Source: CAYGWX01 sp964353855 [NCBI: uncultured bacterium]
Lineage (GTDB): Bacteria > Edwardsbacteria > CAYGWX01
DNA length: 7,442 nt
Assembly (NCBI GenBank): GCA_964353855.1
Contig: CAYGWX010000086.1
Span: 1 to 7,442 of the forward strand
Direction of reading: 5' to 3'
Part shown: piece after piece, positions 1-7,403 of the stretch
Layout of the letters: each line of letters opens with the position of its first letter
How positions within the stretch are numbered: the stretch's first letter is position 1
Translations under genes and position numbers: made by a program
The notes under the pieces: generated by a model
The model's database searches: none
What the model saw: the letters and a program-made list of their open reading frames with translations, nothing else
What the model was told of the DNA's origin: nothing

Positions 1-169
1 TCGTCATGCCACCATTGTACCAAATTAGGTGGCTGGAATGCGACTATACCCTAAAACAATCCTCTTCCCGATTTCTTTCAGGGATTTCACAATCTCCTTC
101 CGGTACCTCCCAACTTCCTTTAGTAAAAGCCATGGAATTAGTCCCGGATAATCCCCAAAAAGAGAAGCG
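1..169. other. Upstream region of rpoC with no supported gene
   Basis: This stretch lies before rpoC and is less GC-rich than the genes. The + strand is pyrimidine-rich between about 60 and 120, where CTTCC-like blocks recur; 56-70 and 89-103 are an imperfect direct repeat sharing 12 of 15 bases (both begin ACAATC). Frames 1 and 2 close at 52-54 (TAA) and 26-28 (TAG) after tails (ending NATIP and TIVPN) that do not look like an RpoB C-terminus. Frame 3 stays open from base 3 to a TAG at 174-176 but has no recognisable family. I see no clear sigma70 promoter or hairpin terminator on the + strand. It may be a leader or spacer between rpoB and rpoC, or the two genes may be separated in this genome. 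Confidence 0.5.
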
Positions 170-3100
170 ATGTTAGAATTCGCCCCGCACGATGACCGCA
201 AGAGAGCTGACTTCGATTCCATCCGCATCCGGATGGCCAGTCCGGAGACCGTGCTGAAGTGGTCGCACGGGGAGGTCCTGACCCCCGAGACGATCAACTA
301 TCGGAGCTTTAAGCCGGAGCGGGACGGCCTGTTCTGCGAGAAGATATTCGGTCCGGTGAAGGACTGGGAGTGCAACTGCGGAAAGTACAAGAAGATTCGC
401 TACCGGGGGGTGATCTGCGACCGCTGCGGGGTGGAGGTGACGCGCTCGGACGTCAGGCGGGAGCGGATGGGCCACATCGGCCTGGCGGTTCCGGTGAGTC
501 ATCCCTGGTACTTTCGCTCGGTTCCGTCTCGGATGGCCTACATTCTGGATATGTCGGCCCGGGATCTAGAGCGCATCATCTATTACGAATCCCCCGTGGT
601 GATCGAACCCGGGGAGACGGACTTCAAAGAGAAGATGCTGATCTCCGAGGCGGAATGGGAAGAGAAAAAGGGAACGCGGGGGTTCGTGGCCAAGATGGGG
701 GCCGAGGCTGTTCACGATCTCTTGGCGAAGATCAACATCGAGGAGCTGTGTACAGAGCTCAGGACTCGCCTGCGAGTTGAGACCGCGGCTGAGGCTAAAA
801 AAGAAATCCTGAAACGGCTGCGGGTCGCCGAGGCTTTCCGGGTGTCCGGAAACAAACCTGAATGGATGATTCTCAAGGTGATTCCAGTAATTCCCCCGGA
901 GCTCAGGCCCTTATTGCCCCTGGAGGGGGGGCGGTTTGCAACCTCGGACCTGAATGATCTTTACCGGCGGGTCATCACTCGGAACAACCGTTTGAAGAAG
1001 CTGATCGAACTCATGGCGCCGGAGGTGATTCTGCGCAATGAGAAAAGGATGCTTCAGGAAGCCGTGGACGCCCTAATCGACAATGGCAGGCGTTTCCGGG
1101 CGATCCGCGGGCGGGGGAACCGTCCTCTGAAATCGCTCTCTGATGTGCTGCGAGGAAAACAAGGGAGGTTTCGTCAGAACCTGCTTGGCAAGCGGGTGGA
1201 TTATTCGGGCCGCTCGGTGATTGTGGTCGGGCCAGAATTGAAACCCTGGCAATGCGGGCTGCCCAAGACCATGGCCCTGGAGCTGTTCAAACCGTTCATC
1301 ATCAAGCAGCTCGGGGATAAGGGCTTCGTGCAGACTGTTAAGAGCGCGAAGCGGATCGTGGAAAAAGAACAACCGGGGGTCTGGGAGATCTTGGAGGATA
1401 TCATCAAGGAGCACCCAGTGCTCCTAAACCGGGCCCCCACCCTGCATCGGCTGGGCATCCAGGCCTTTGAGCCGATCCTGATCGAGGGCAAAGCGATTAA
1501 GATACACCCCATGGTCTGCGAGGCGTTCAACGCGGATTTCGACGGCGACCAGATGGCGGTGCACGTGCCGCTTTCGATCGAAGCCCAGATCGAGGCCGGG
1601 ACCCTTCTGCTTTCGATCAATAATATCCTTTCCCCGGCGAGCGGACGACCTGTGGCAAAGCCCCGACAGGACATTGTCCTGGGCTGCTACTACCTGACCA
1701 AAGAGGGCACGAACCGCAGCGGCGAAGGTCGGCTGTTCACAGACCGACGCGAGGTGCTGATCGCCTACCATAACCAACAGGTGAACCTGCACGCCAAAAT
1801 CCGGTTGCGGCAAACCGAAAGCAGCAGATCCCAGATCATCGAGACCACGGTGGGTCGGGTCCTGTTCAACGAGGAGGTTCCCCCGGAACTTGGCTTCGTG
1901 AACAGCGCGATGGACTCTAAGGAGCTGGAGAAGCTGGTTGCGGAGGCGGCGCGAAAGCTGGGGACGATCAAGACCGCGGAGTTTCTGGACCGTTTGAAAG
2001 CGGTGGGGTTCGAGTGGGCGACGGTGGGAGGGATCACGATCGGCGTAGACGATTTGGCCATCCCGCCGGAGAAGGGCGAACTGATCAAGCGGGGCTTCGA
2101 GACCGTGGAGCGGATCACCGCCCAGTATCGTAAGGGAGTCATCACGGATCGGGAGCGCTACAACGCTGTGATCGACACCTGGACCGACACAACCAACAAC
2201 GTCTCCAACGCTCTCCTTAAGCACCTTCGCCAGATAAAGGACGGGTTCAATCCCATTTTGATGATGGTGGAATCCGGGGCGCGAGGATCGCGGGACCAAG
2301 TCAAGCAGCTAGCCGGGATGAGAGGGTTGATGGCCAAACCACAGAAGCGGATCACCGGCCAGGTAGGTGAGATCATAGAGACCCCGATCATCTCCAACCT
2401 CCGCGAAGGGCACTCCGTGGTGGAGTACTTCATTTCCACCCACGGCGCTCGAAAAGGCTTGGCGGATACAGCCCTCAAAACAGCCGAGGCTGGCTATCTG
2501 ACCCGCCGCTTGGTGGATGTAGCCCAGGATGTGATCATCACCATCGAGGATTGCGGGACGATCCTGGGGCAGGAGATGTTCGCGATCAAGGAGGGGGAGG
2601 ATGTGATCGAATCCCTGGCTGACCGCATCCTCGGCCGCGTCGCCCTGGAAGATGTGATCAACCCTATCACAGGGGAAGTCTTGGCCAAAGCAGGCGAAGA
2701 GATTCAGGAGAATCAAGCCCAGGCTATCGAAGAGAGCGGAATCGAACGGGTGAAGATTCGTACGGTGCTGACCTGCGAGGCCCCTCGGGGCCTGTGCCGG
2801 CGTTGCTACGGGAGGGACCTGGCGTCAGGGCAGTTGGTGGTTCTGGGGGAGGCGGTCGGAGTCATCGCAGCCCAGTCCATCGGGGAACCCGGCACCCAGC
2901 TCACGCTGCGAACCTTTCACATAGGCGGGACGGCAGCGCGGATTACAGCCCAGTCGAAAGCCGTAGCCAAGCGCACAGGTGTGGTCAAGTTCAAAAACCT
3001 GCACTGGGTTCGCCGTAAAGACGGGGAGAAGATCGCGATCTCGCGAGACGGGGAGGTACATCTGACCGGCAAAGAAAAATTGCCCTTGCGGTATCAGGTT

Positions 3101-4207
3101 CCGCATAGCGCCGCGCTCAAAGTGGACGACGGGATGGAAGTCGAGGCCAGCGATGTGATCTTTGAGTGGGATCCTTATGGGATATCCATTCTGACAGAAC
3201 ATGAAGGCCAAGTAGAATTCGCCGACCTGGTGGAGGAGGTGACGATCCGAGAGGTTCCCGACGAAGCGACCGGCCTGAGGCAGCGGGTGGTCATCGAATC
3301 CCGGGATCGAAGTCTCTATCCGCACATCAACATTCTGGATAAGAAAGGGAAAGGGATCGCTAGCTACCCCATCCCCACGGGATCGCGGATACTGGTTCAG
3401 AATGAAGCGCCAGTTTCTCCCGGAGAACTGCTAGCCAAAATCCCCAAGGAGATATCCAAAACACGGGACATCACGGGGGGTCTTCCCAGGGTCGCTGAAC
3501 TTTTCGAGGGCCGTAAGCCCCGGGATATGGCTGCGGTGACGGAAATCGATGGCGCAGTGCGAATGGGCGACATCGCCAAGGGCGTTCGCGAGATCGCCGT
3601 TCAAGGGGAGAATGAGGAGAGGCACTATCAAATCCCACATGGGAAGCATTTACTCGTTCACGACGGGGACCGCGTGAAGGCCGCGGATCGACTTTGCGAA
3701 GGTCCCATCAATCCCCACGACATCCTTCGGATCAAAGGCGCGGCAGCCGTCCAGGAATACCTCGTCAACCAAATCCAGGAGGTCTATCGGCTGCAGGGAG
3801 TACGGATCAACGACAAACACATCGAGGTCATCGTGAGACAAATGCTCCAGAAGGTCCGGGTAGAGCATCCGGGAGATACCAAGTTCATCGAAGGGGAGCA
3901 GGTGGATCGGATTGATCTGAGGGAGGAGAACGAGAGGGTTATCAACGAAGGGGGGCAACCGGCGACCTTCCAGCCCTTGCTTCTTGGGATCACGAAAGCC
4001 TCGCTCTCCACAACGAGCTTTTTCTCGGCGGCATCCTTCCAGGAAACCACGCGAGTGCTCACCGAAGCCGCGGTTTGGGGGAAACGCGACCGTCTGCTCG
4101 GGCTCAAGGAGAACGTCATCGTGGGTCGCCTGATCCCGGCGGGAACCGGGATGAAGCAATATCAGAAGATCCAGGTTGTCGAGGACCAAAAGCCAATTAG
4201 TTCTTGA
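170..4207 (+). CDS. rpoC: DNA-directed RNA polymerase subunit beta-prime
   Basis: This is the 1345-residue beta-prime subunit of RNA polymerase, which carries the catalytic magnesium and most of the DNA clamp. The N-terminal zinc ribbon has C68, C70, C83 and C86. The active-site motif NADFDGD spans 454-460, with D456, D458 and D460 binding Mg2+. The F-loop and bridge helix follow (about 704-787), then the second zinc site C795, C869, C876, C879. The trigger loop (about 893-922) includes H917, with L913 where E. coli has Met932. A large SI3-type insertion (about 923-1099) separates the two halves of the trigger-loop region before DITGGLPRV at 1100. The C-terminus ([13 protein letters not shown], then [17 protein letters not shown]) is canonical, with only a short tail. 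ATG 170 is the only usable start, since the frame is closed by TAA at 149-151; its Shine-Dalgarno is weak (AGAGAAG, 161-167). Family substitutions worth noting are R499 in the usual PSQD motif and W360 in the HQCGLP motif. The assignment is secure. Confidence 0.99.
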   Translation: MLEFAPHDDRKRADFDSIRIRMASPETVLKWSHGEVLTPETINYRSFKPERDGLFCEKIFGPVKDWECNCGKYKKIRYRGVICDRCGVEVTRSDVRRERMGHIGLAVPVSHPWYFRSVPSRMAYILDMSARDLERIIYYESPVVIEPGETDFKEKMLISEAEWEEKKGTRGFVAKMGAEAVHDLLAKINIEELCTELRTRLRVETAAEAKKEILKRLRVAEAFRVSGNKPEWMILKVIPVIPPELRPLLPLEGGRFATSDLNDLYRRVITRNNRLKKLIELMAPEVILRNEKRMLQEAVDALIDNGRRFRAIRGRGNRPLKSLSDVLRGKQGRFRQNLLGKRVDYSGRSVIVVGPELKPWQCGLPKTMALELFKPFIIKQLGDKGFVQTVKSAKRIVEKEQPGVWEILEDIIKEHPVLLNRAPTLHRLGIQAFEPILIEGKAIKIHPMVCEAFNADFDGDQMAVHVPLSIEAQIEAGTLLLSINNILSPASGRPVAKPRQDIVLGCYYLTKEGTNRSGEGRLFTDRREVLIAYHNQQVNLHAKIRLRQTESSRSQIIETTVGRVLFNEEVPPELGFVNSAMDSKELEKLVAEAARKLGTIKTAEFLDRLKAVGFEWATVGGITIGVDDLAIPPEKGELIKRGFETVERITAQYRKGVITDRERYNAVIDTWTDTTNNVSNALLKHLRQIKDGFNPILMMVESGARGSRDQVKQLAGMRGLMAKPQKRITGQVGEIIETPIISNLREGHSVVEYFISTHGARKGLADTALKTAEAGYLTRRLVDVAQDVIITIEDCGTILGQEMFAIKEGEDVIESLADRILGRVALEDVINPITGEVLAKAGEEIQENQAQAIEESGIERVKIRTVLTCEAPRGLCRRCYGRDLASGQLVVLGEAVGVIAAQSIGEPGTQLTLRTFHIGGTAARITAQSKAVAKRTGVVKFKNLHWVRRKDGEKIAISRDGEVHLTGKEKLPLRYQVPHSAALKVDDGMEVEASDVIFEWDPYGISILTEHEGQVEFADLVEEVTIREVPDEATGLRQRVVIESRDRSLYPHINILDKKGKGIASYPIPTGSRILVQNEAPVSPGELLAKIPKEISKTRDITGGLPRVAELFEGRKPRDMAAVTEIDGAVRMGDIAKGVREIAVQGENEERHYQIPHGKHLLVHDGDRVKAADRLCEGPINPHDILRIKGAAAVQEYLVNQIQEVYRLQGVRINDKHIEVIVRQMLQKVRVEHPGDTKFIEGEQVDRIDLREENERVINEGGQPATFQPLLLGITKASLSTTSFFSAASFQETTRVLTEAAVWGKRDRLLGLKENVIVGRLIPAGTGMKQYQKIQVVEDQKPISS

Positions 4208-4233
4208 CAGAAAGACTTAAATTATGTTAATAT
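4204..4233 (+). promoter_or_regulatory. Candidate sigma70-type promoter of the str operon
   Basis: A consensus -35 TTGACA (4204-4209) is followed after 18 bases by TAATAT (4228-4233, 4 of 6 matches to TATAAT). TG at 4225-4226 stands at the correct distance for an extended -10. The rpoC stop codon (TGA, 4205-4207) is inside the -35 box, so the promoter starts within the last codons of rpoC. The surrounding sequence (4208-4254) is strongly AT-rich compared with the flanking genes. Transcription would start near 4240, leaving a leader of about 28 bases before rpsL. No hairpin terminator separates rpoC from it, so read-through from rpoC is likely as well. Function is inferred from sequence only. 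Confidence 0.7.
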
Positions 4234-4254
4234 TCACCTTTTAAGTTTTTAAGC

Positions 4255-4261
4255 GAAAGGG
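4255..4261 (+). promoter_or_regulatory. Ribosome binding site of rpsL
   Basis: GAAAGGG lies six bases before the TTG at 4268. Its position supports TTG as the true initiation codon: the frame upstream holds no ATG or GTG before the TAA at 4250-4252, and S12 has no internal methionine that could serve instead. Confidence 0.7.
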
Positions 4262-4267
4262 TTTCGT

Positions 4268-4657
4268 TTGCCGACGATCAATCAGCTCATCTGTAGCAGT
4301 CGAAGACAGGCTGTCGGGAAGACTAAAGCTCCTGCCCTCAATCGTTGTCCCCAGCGGCGGGGCGTTTGCACGCGAGTTTATACCACCACACCTAAAAAGC
4401 CTAACTCCGCTTTGCGCAAAGTTGCCCGCGTTCGGCTGACCAATGGCATCGAGGTGACGACCTATATTCCCGGAGAGGGCCATAATCTCCAGGAACACTC
4501 CATCGTTCTCGTTCGGGGAGGCAGGGTCAAGGACCTTCCGGGGGTTCGCTACCACGTGATACGTGGAACCCTGGATGCAAGCGGGGTAGATTCCCGCCGC
4601 CAAAGTCGTAGTCGCTACGGCGCCAAACGACCTAAAGACGTCAAGGGACAATCCTAA
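4268..4657 (+). CDS. rpsL: 30S ribosomal protein S12
   Basis: The 129-residue S12 sits at the decoding centre of the 30S subunit and helps control accuracy. The conserved core runs from [20 protein letters not shown] (25-44) through PNSALRK (45-51), [10 protein letters not shown] (69-78) and [14 protein letters not shown] (83-96). The numbering matches E. coli (Met counted as 1): K43, K44, K88 and P91 are the wild-type residues whose changes give streptomycin resistance, so a drug-sensitive ribosome is predicted. D89, which is beta-methylthiolated in E. coli, is present. The N-terminal 20 residues and the short C-terminal tail (KDVKGQS) are the variable parts. The start is TTG, unusual for a highly expressed ribosomal protein but forced by the frame. 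It is the first gene after the predicted operon promoter and is separated from rpsG by a single base. Confidence 0.99.
   Translation: MPTINQLICSSRRQAVGKTKAPALNRCPQRRGVCTRVYTTTPKKPNSALRKVARVRLTNGIEVTTYIPGEGHNLQEHSIVLVRGGRVKDLPGVRYHVIRGTLDASGVDSRRQSRSRYGAKRPKDVKGQS
4643..4648 (+). promoter_or_regulatory. Ribosome binding site of rpsG, inside rpsL
   Basis: AAGGGA ends ten bases before the rpsG ATG (4659) and lies within the last codons of rpsL. With the stop (TAA 4655-4657) and the start only one base apart, ribosomes finishing S12 are likely to reinitiate on S7 (translational coupling, inferred). Confidence 0.6.
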
Positions 4658-4658
4658 G

Positions 4659-5129
4659 ATGCCCAGGAGAAAGAGACCACAAAGACGGGATCTCCTCCCC
4701 GATCCCAAATACAATGACCTACTGGTGGCGCAGTTCATCAACAACATCCTCCGACGGGGAAAGAAGAGTCTGGCCGAGGGAGTCTTCTACGACGCCATTG
4801 CCCTCGTCCAGGAGAAAACGAAAGAGGATGGTTTGGTCGTCTTCAAGCAGGCGATGAGCAATGTGAAGCCTCTCCTCGAAGTCAAACCGCGTCGTGTGGG
4901 CGGCGCCACGTATCAAGTCCCTGTCGAGATTCGGTCTGAACGACGGATCGCCCTCTCCATTCGATGGCTGATTGGATTCTCTCAAGCCCGAATCGAACAT
5001 ACCATGCAAGAGAAGCTTGCCGCCGAATTCATCGCGGCCAGCCGAAATGAGGGCAACGCCATCAAGAAAAAAGAGGATACCCACAAGATGGCGGAAGCGA
5101 ATAAAGCATTCGCCCACTTCCGGTGGTAA
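4659..5129 (+). CDS. rpsG: 30S ribosomal protein S7
   Basis: The 156-residue S7 is the primary assembly protein of the 30S head. It binds the 3' major domain of 16S rRNA and lies near the E site. The length equals the usual bacterial form. The basic N-terminus MPRRKRPQRR is typical for contact with rRNA. The family signature covers DPKYNDLLVAQFINNILRRG (15-34) and GKKSLAE, and the beta-hairpin that reaches toward the mRNA exit channel is VKPRRVGGATYQVPVE (75-90). The C-terminus KKKEDTHKMAEANKAFAHFRW (136-156) is canonical. In E. coli S7 represses its own operon by binding the rpsL-rpsG spacer; here that spacer is one base, so any such control must use another site. A 137-base gap follows before fusA. 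Confidence 0.99.
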   Translation: MPRRKRPQRRDLLPDPKYNDLLVAQFINNILRRGKKSLAEGVFYDAIALVQEKTKEDGLVVFKQAMSNVKPLLEVKPRRVGGATYQVPVEIRSERRIALSIRWLIGFSQARIEHTMQEKLAAEFIAASRNEGNAIKKKEDTHKMAEANKAFAHFRW

Positions 5130-5266
5130 TGTTGACCGAAAGGTTGTTTAAAATTACTGTTCAGTTCATTTTTTCGAGAATTCTTTTCGCCTTCAATCCA
5201 GGCGAAGCCGCTCTTTGACATGGTGATGGCTTCGCCCATTGGGCAAAGCCTTCACGGACAAGAGGT
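5130..5266 (+). promoter_or_regulatory. Structured rpsG-fusA spacer, candidate switching RNA leader
   Basis: The first half (5130-5184) is AT-rich and carries no clear promoter. The second half has four segments that can pair in two exclusive ways. A (5186-5192) pairs with B (5200-5206) in a perfect 7-bp stem with a 7-base loop. C (5223-5237) pairs with D (5241-5255) over 15 positions with two internal mismatches (T5227/T5251 and C5233/A5245) and the loop ATT. Alternatively B (5201-5209) pairs perfectly with C (5228-5236) over 9 bp, plus a G-U at 5210/5227, which would break both other hairpins. A and C share TTCGCC and so compete for B. The C:D hairpin ends 11 bases before the fusA ATG and just before its Shine-Dalgarno. 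No T-run follows, so control at translation is more likely than termination. Regulation is inferred, not shown; I do not recognise a named RNA family. Confidence 0.5.
5260..5265 (+). promoter_or_regulatory. Ribosome binding site of fusA, unusually close to the start
   Basis: AAGAGG ends one base before the ATG at 5267, well short of the usual five to ten bases. No better Shine-Dalgarno lies within the previous 20 bases, which are occupied by the 3' arm of a hairpin (5241-5255). The start itself is firm: the frame has no ATG, GTG or TTG between the TGA at 5216-5218 and 5267, and [15 protein letters not shown] matches the usual EF-G N-terminus. Confidence 0.5.
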
Positions 5267-7348
5267 ATGCCAAGGGATTTCCCTTTAGAAAAAATTCGAA
5301 ACATTGGAATCATGGCGCACATCGACGCTGGGAAGACTACCACGACGGAGCGCATCCTTTACTACACAGGGAAATCGTACCGGATTGGGGAGGTGGACGA
5401 TGGGGCGGCCATCATGGACTGGATGGAACAAGAGCGGGAACGCGGGATCACGATTACTTCGGCGGCAACGACTTGCTTTTGGCGAGAGTTTCGCATCAAC
5501 CTCATTGACACTCCGGGGCACGTGGATTTTACGGCGGAAGTTGAACGATCCCTGAGAGTCCTGGACGGAGCTGTGGCCATCTTTTGCGCCGTGGGGGGTG
5601 TGGAGCCGCAGTCGGAAACGGTGTGGCGCCAGGCCGACAAGTATCGAGTGCCGCGAATCGCCTACGTCAATAAGATGGATCGGATCGGCGCGGACTTCCC
5701 GCAGACGGTGGCGATGATGAGAGAGCGGTTGGGTGCCAATGCGATTCCTATTCAATGGCCCATCGGATCGGAGGAGACGTTCGCCGGCCAGATCGATCTG
5801 GTGGCTATGCGGGCGGTTATGTACGATGAGGAAAGCCTGGGGGCAAAGGTTTTCGGGATCCCCATTCCCAAAGACCTTCTCTCCATAGCTCAGGAACAGC
5901 GCCAGAAGCTCTTGGAAGCAGCCTCCGAATTCGATGACCGGGTTTTCGAAAGGTATGTGGAGGGAAGACCTATCCCTGAGGAGGATGTCCTCGCGGCCAT
6001 CCGCAAAGGGGTGATCCAGGGTAAGTTCATCCCAGTGCTATGCGGAGCGTCGATTCGTAACCGTGGCGTACAGCCCCTCCTGGATGCCGTAGTAGATTTT
6101 CTTCCCGCGCCGGTGGACCTTCCCCCGATCCGGGGACAGAACCCGGAGACCGGAGAAGAGGAGGAACGGAAGGATGATGTTCGAGAGCCGTTTTCGGCAT
6201 TGATATTTAAAATTATGACCGATTCCTTCGTAGGGAGGTTGTCCTTTGTGCGCGTCTATTCAGGTACAGTCGATGCGGGTTCCTATGTTATGAATGCGTC
6301 CAGCGGTAAACGTGAGAGGATTGCCCGGCTGCTGTTGATGCATGGAAATAAACGGGAAGAGATTATGGATGCTTGCGCCGGGGATATCGTGGCGGTGGTG
6401 GGCCTGAGGGAAGGCAAGACCGGTCAAACCCTGTGTTCCGAGGAGCACCCGATAATCCTGGAGGCCATGAAATTCCCCGATCCGGTCATCTCCGTTGCAG
6501 TAGAGCCGAGGACCAAGGCGGACCAGGACAAACTGGGCAGCGCACTGGCCAAGCTATCAGAAGAAGACCCGACTTTCAAGGTCAAGACGGATGAGGAAAC
6601 AGGACAGACGATCATCTCCGGGATGGGGGAGTTGCACTTGGAGATCACTGTCGATCGTATGATGCGGGAATTTTCGGTAGAGGCCAACGTGGGTAAGCCC
6701 CAGGTGGCCTACCGAGAAACGATTCGAAAGCCGGCTCGGGGAGAAGGGAGATTCATCCGTCAGACGGGGGGAAGGGGGCAATACGGCCATGTGGTAGTTG
6801 ATCTGGCGCCCCACGAAGGTGGTAAACCCTTCGAATTTGTGAACAAGATAGTGGGCGGCTCCATCCCCAGGGAATTTATCCCGGCCGTTGAGAAGGGCTT
6901 GAAGGAGTCCATGGATAGCGGTTCTCTGGCGGGCTACCCTATGATGAACGTAAAAGCGACCCTGGTGGATGGCTCATACCACGAGGTAGATTCGTCGGAG
7001 ATTTCCTTCAAGATCGCCGCGGCAATGGCCTTTCGTGAAGCCACCAAGAACGCCGAACCCGTCCTCTTAGAGCCCCTGATGGAGATCGAAGTCGTAGTCC
7101 CCGAACTGTACCTGGGGGACGTCATGGGCGACCTCTCGGCTCGGCGAGGGCGGATCCTGGGGATGACCAAGCGCAAGGATGCCCAGGTTATCGCGGCCCT
7201 GGTGCCGTTGGCGACCATGTTCGGCTATACGACAACACTGCGTTCCCTGAGTCAAGGGCGGGCGATCCATACAATGCAGTTTGCACGCTACGAGCCGGTT
7301 CCGCAGCAAATCGCCGGTGAAATATTAGAAAAAATCCGGGGTCGATAA
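5267..7348 (+). CDS. fusA: Elongation factor G
   Basis: EF-G (693 residues, normal length) is the ribosomal translocase GTPase; it moves tRNA and mRNA after peptide bond formation and, with RRF, splits ribosomes. Domain I has the P-loop AHIDAGKT (17-24), switch I RGITI (59-63), DTPGH (81-85, with H85 as the GTPase-activating histidine), NKMD (135-138) and the G5 loop CGAS (259-262). Domain II begins near 307 ([13 protein letters not shown]). Domain III has [10 protein letters not shown] (451-460). Domain IV has the tip loop GGRGQYGH (501-508) and [11 protein letters not shown] (568-578), whose H572 corresponds to the decoding-site histidine. Domain V covers [12 protein letters not shown] onward (602-693). 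Position in the str operon and the intact motifs favour the main translational EF-G over an EF-G2-like paralog. The domain V segment [20 protein letters not shown] (625-644) is somewhat divergent. Translation may be influenced by the structured leader just upstream. Confidence 0.98.
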   Translation: MPRDFPLEKIRNIGIMAHIDAGKTTTTERILYYTGKSYRIGEVDDGAAIMDWMEQERERGITITSAATTCFWREFRINLIDTPGHVDFTAEVERSLRVLDGAVAIFCAVGGVEPQSETVWRQADKYRVPRIAYVNKMDRIGADFPQTVAMMRERLGANAIPIQWPIGSEETFAGQIDLVAMRAVMYDEESLGAKVFGIPIPKDLLSIAQEQRQKLLEAASEFDDRVFERYVEGRPIPEEDVLAAIRKGVIQGKFIPVLCGASIRNRGVQPLLDAVVDFLPAPVDLPPIRGQNPETGEEEERKDDVREPFSALIFKIMTDSFVGRLSFVRVYSGTVDAGSYVMNASSGKRERIARLLLMHGNKREEIMDACAGDIVAVVGLREGKTGQTLCSEEHPIILEAMKFPDPVISVAVEPRTKADQDKLGSALAKLSEEDPTFKVKTDEETGQTIISGMGELHLEITVDRMMREFSVEANVGKPQVAYRETIRKPARGEGRFIRQTGGRGQYGHVVVDLAPHEGGKPFEFVNKIVGGSIPREFIPAVEKGLKESMDSGSLAGYPMMNVKATLVDGSYHEVDSSEISFKIAAAMAFREATKNAEPVLLEPLMEIEVVVPELYLGDVMGDLSARRGRILGMTKRKDAQVIAALVPLATMFGYTTTLRSLSQGRAIHTMQFARYEPVPQQIAGEILEKIRGR

Positions 7349-7387
7349 GCAGAAGACTTATCTGTACGGCATGAGACGGTTCAACGC

Positions 7388-7394
7388 AGGAGGT
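7388..7394 (+). promoter_or_regulatory. Ribosome binding site of tuf
   Basis: AGGAGGT is a near-perfect Shine-Dalgarno nine bases before the ATG at 7404. It is the strongest one in the window, in keeping with EF-Tu being among the most abundant proteins in a bacterium. The 55-base fusA-tuf gap holds no convincing promoter or terminator, so tuf is probably cotranscribed with fusA. Confidence 0.85.
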
Positions 7395-7403
7395 AATTGA
7401 TCG

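Noticed and set aside
370-780. Alternative + frame inside rpoC
   Set aside because: Low-complexity Gly/Arg-rich translation typical of a shifted frame of GC-rich coding DNA.
1424-2299. Long antisense open frame (291 codons) within rpoC
   Set aside because: It mirrors the codon pattern of rpoC, has no recognisable domain and lies across the active-site region of a secure gene.
4241-4747. Antisense open frame over rpsL and the str promoter
   Set aside because: It covers a secure ribosomal protein gene and has no protein family features.
5132-5160. TTGACC with TACTGT or TAAAAT as a promoter after rpsG
   Set aside because: TACTGT matches only 3 of 6 positions at 17 bases, and the better TAAAAT is only 11 bases away, so the spacing fails.
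5177-5184. AGAATTCT palindrome as an operator
   Set aside because: An 8-base palindrome in AT-rich spacer is expected by chance and is not repeated nearby.
5215-5220. TTGACA in the rpsG-fusA spacer as a fusA promoter
   Set aside because: No -10-like hexamer occurs 16-18 bases downstream; that stretch is GC-rich hairpin sequence.
5220-5288. 22-codon + frame overlapping the fusA start as a leader peptide
   Set aside because: It has no Shine-Dalgarno and no composition suggesting a regulatory peptide; it could matter only if the RNA switch proves ribosome-driven.
7344-7362. GATAAG/CTTATC inverted repeat at the fusA stop as a terminator
   Set aside because: Only six AT-rich pairs with a 7-base loop and no T-run; too weak to be a terminator.
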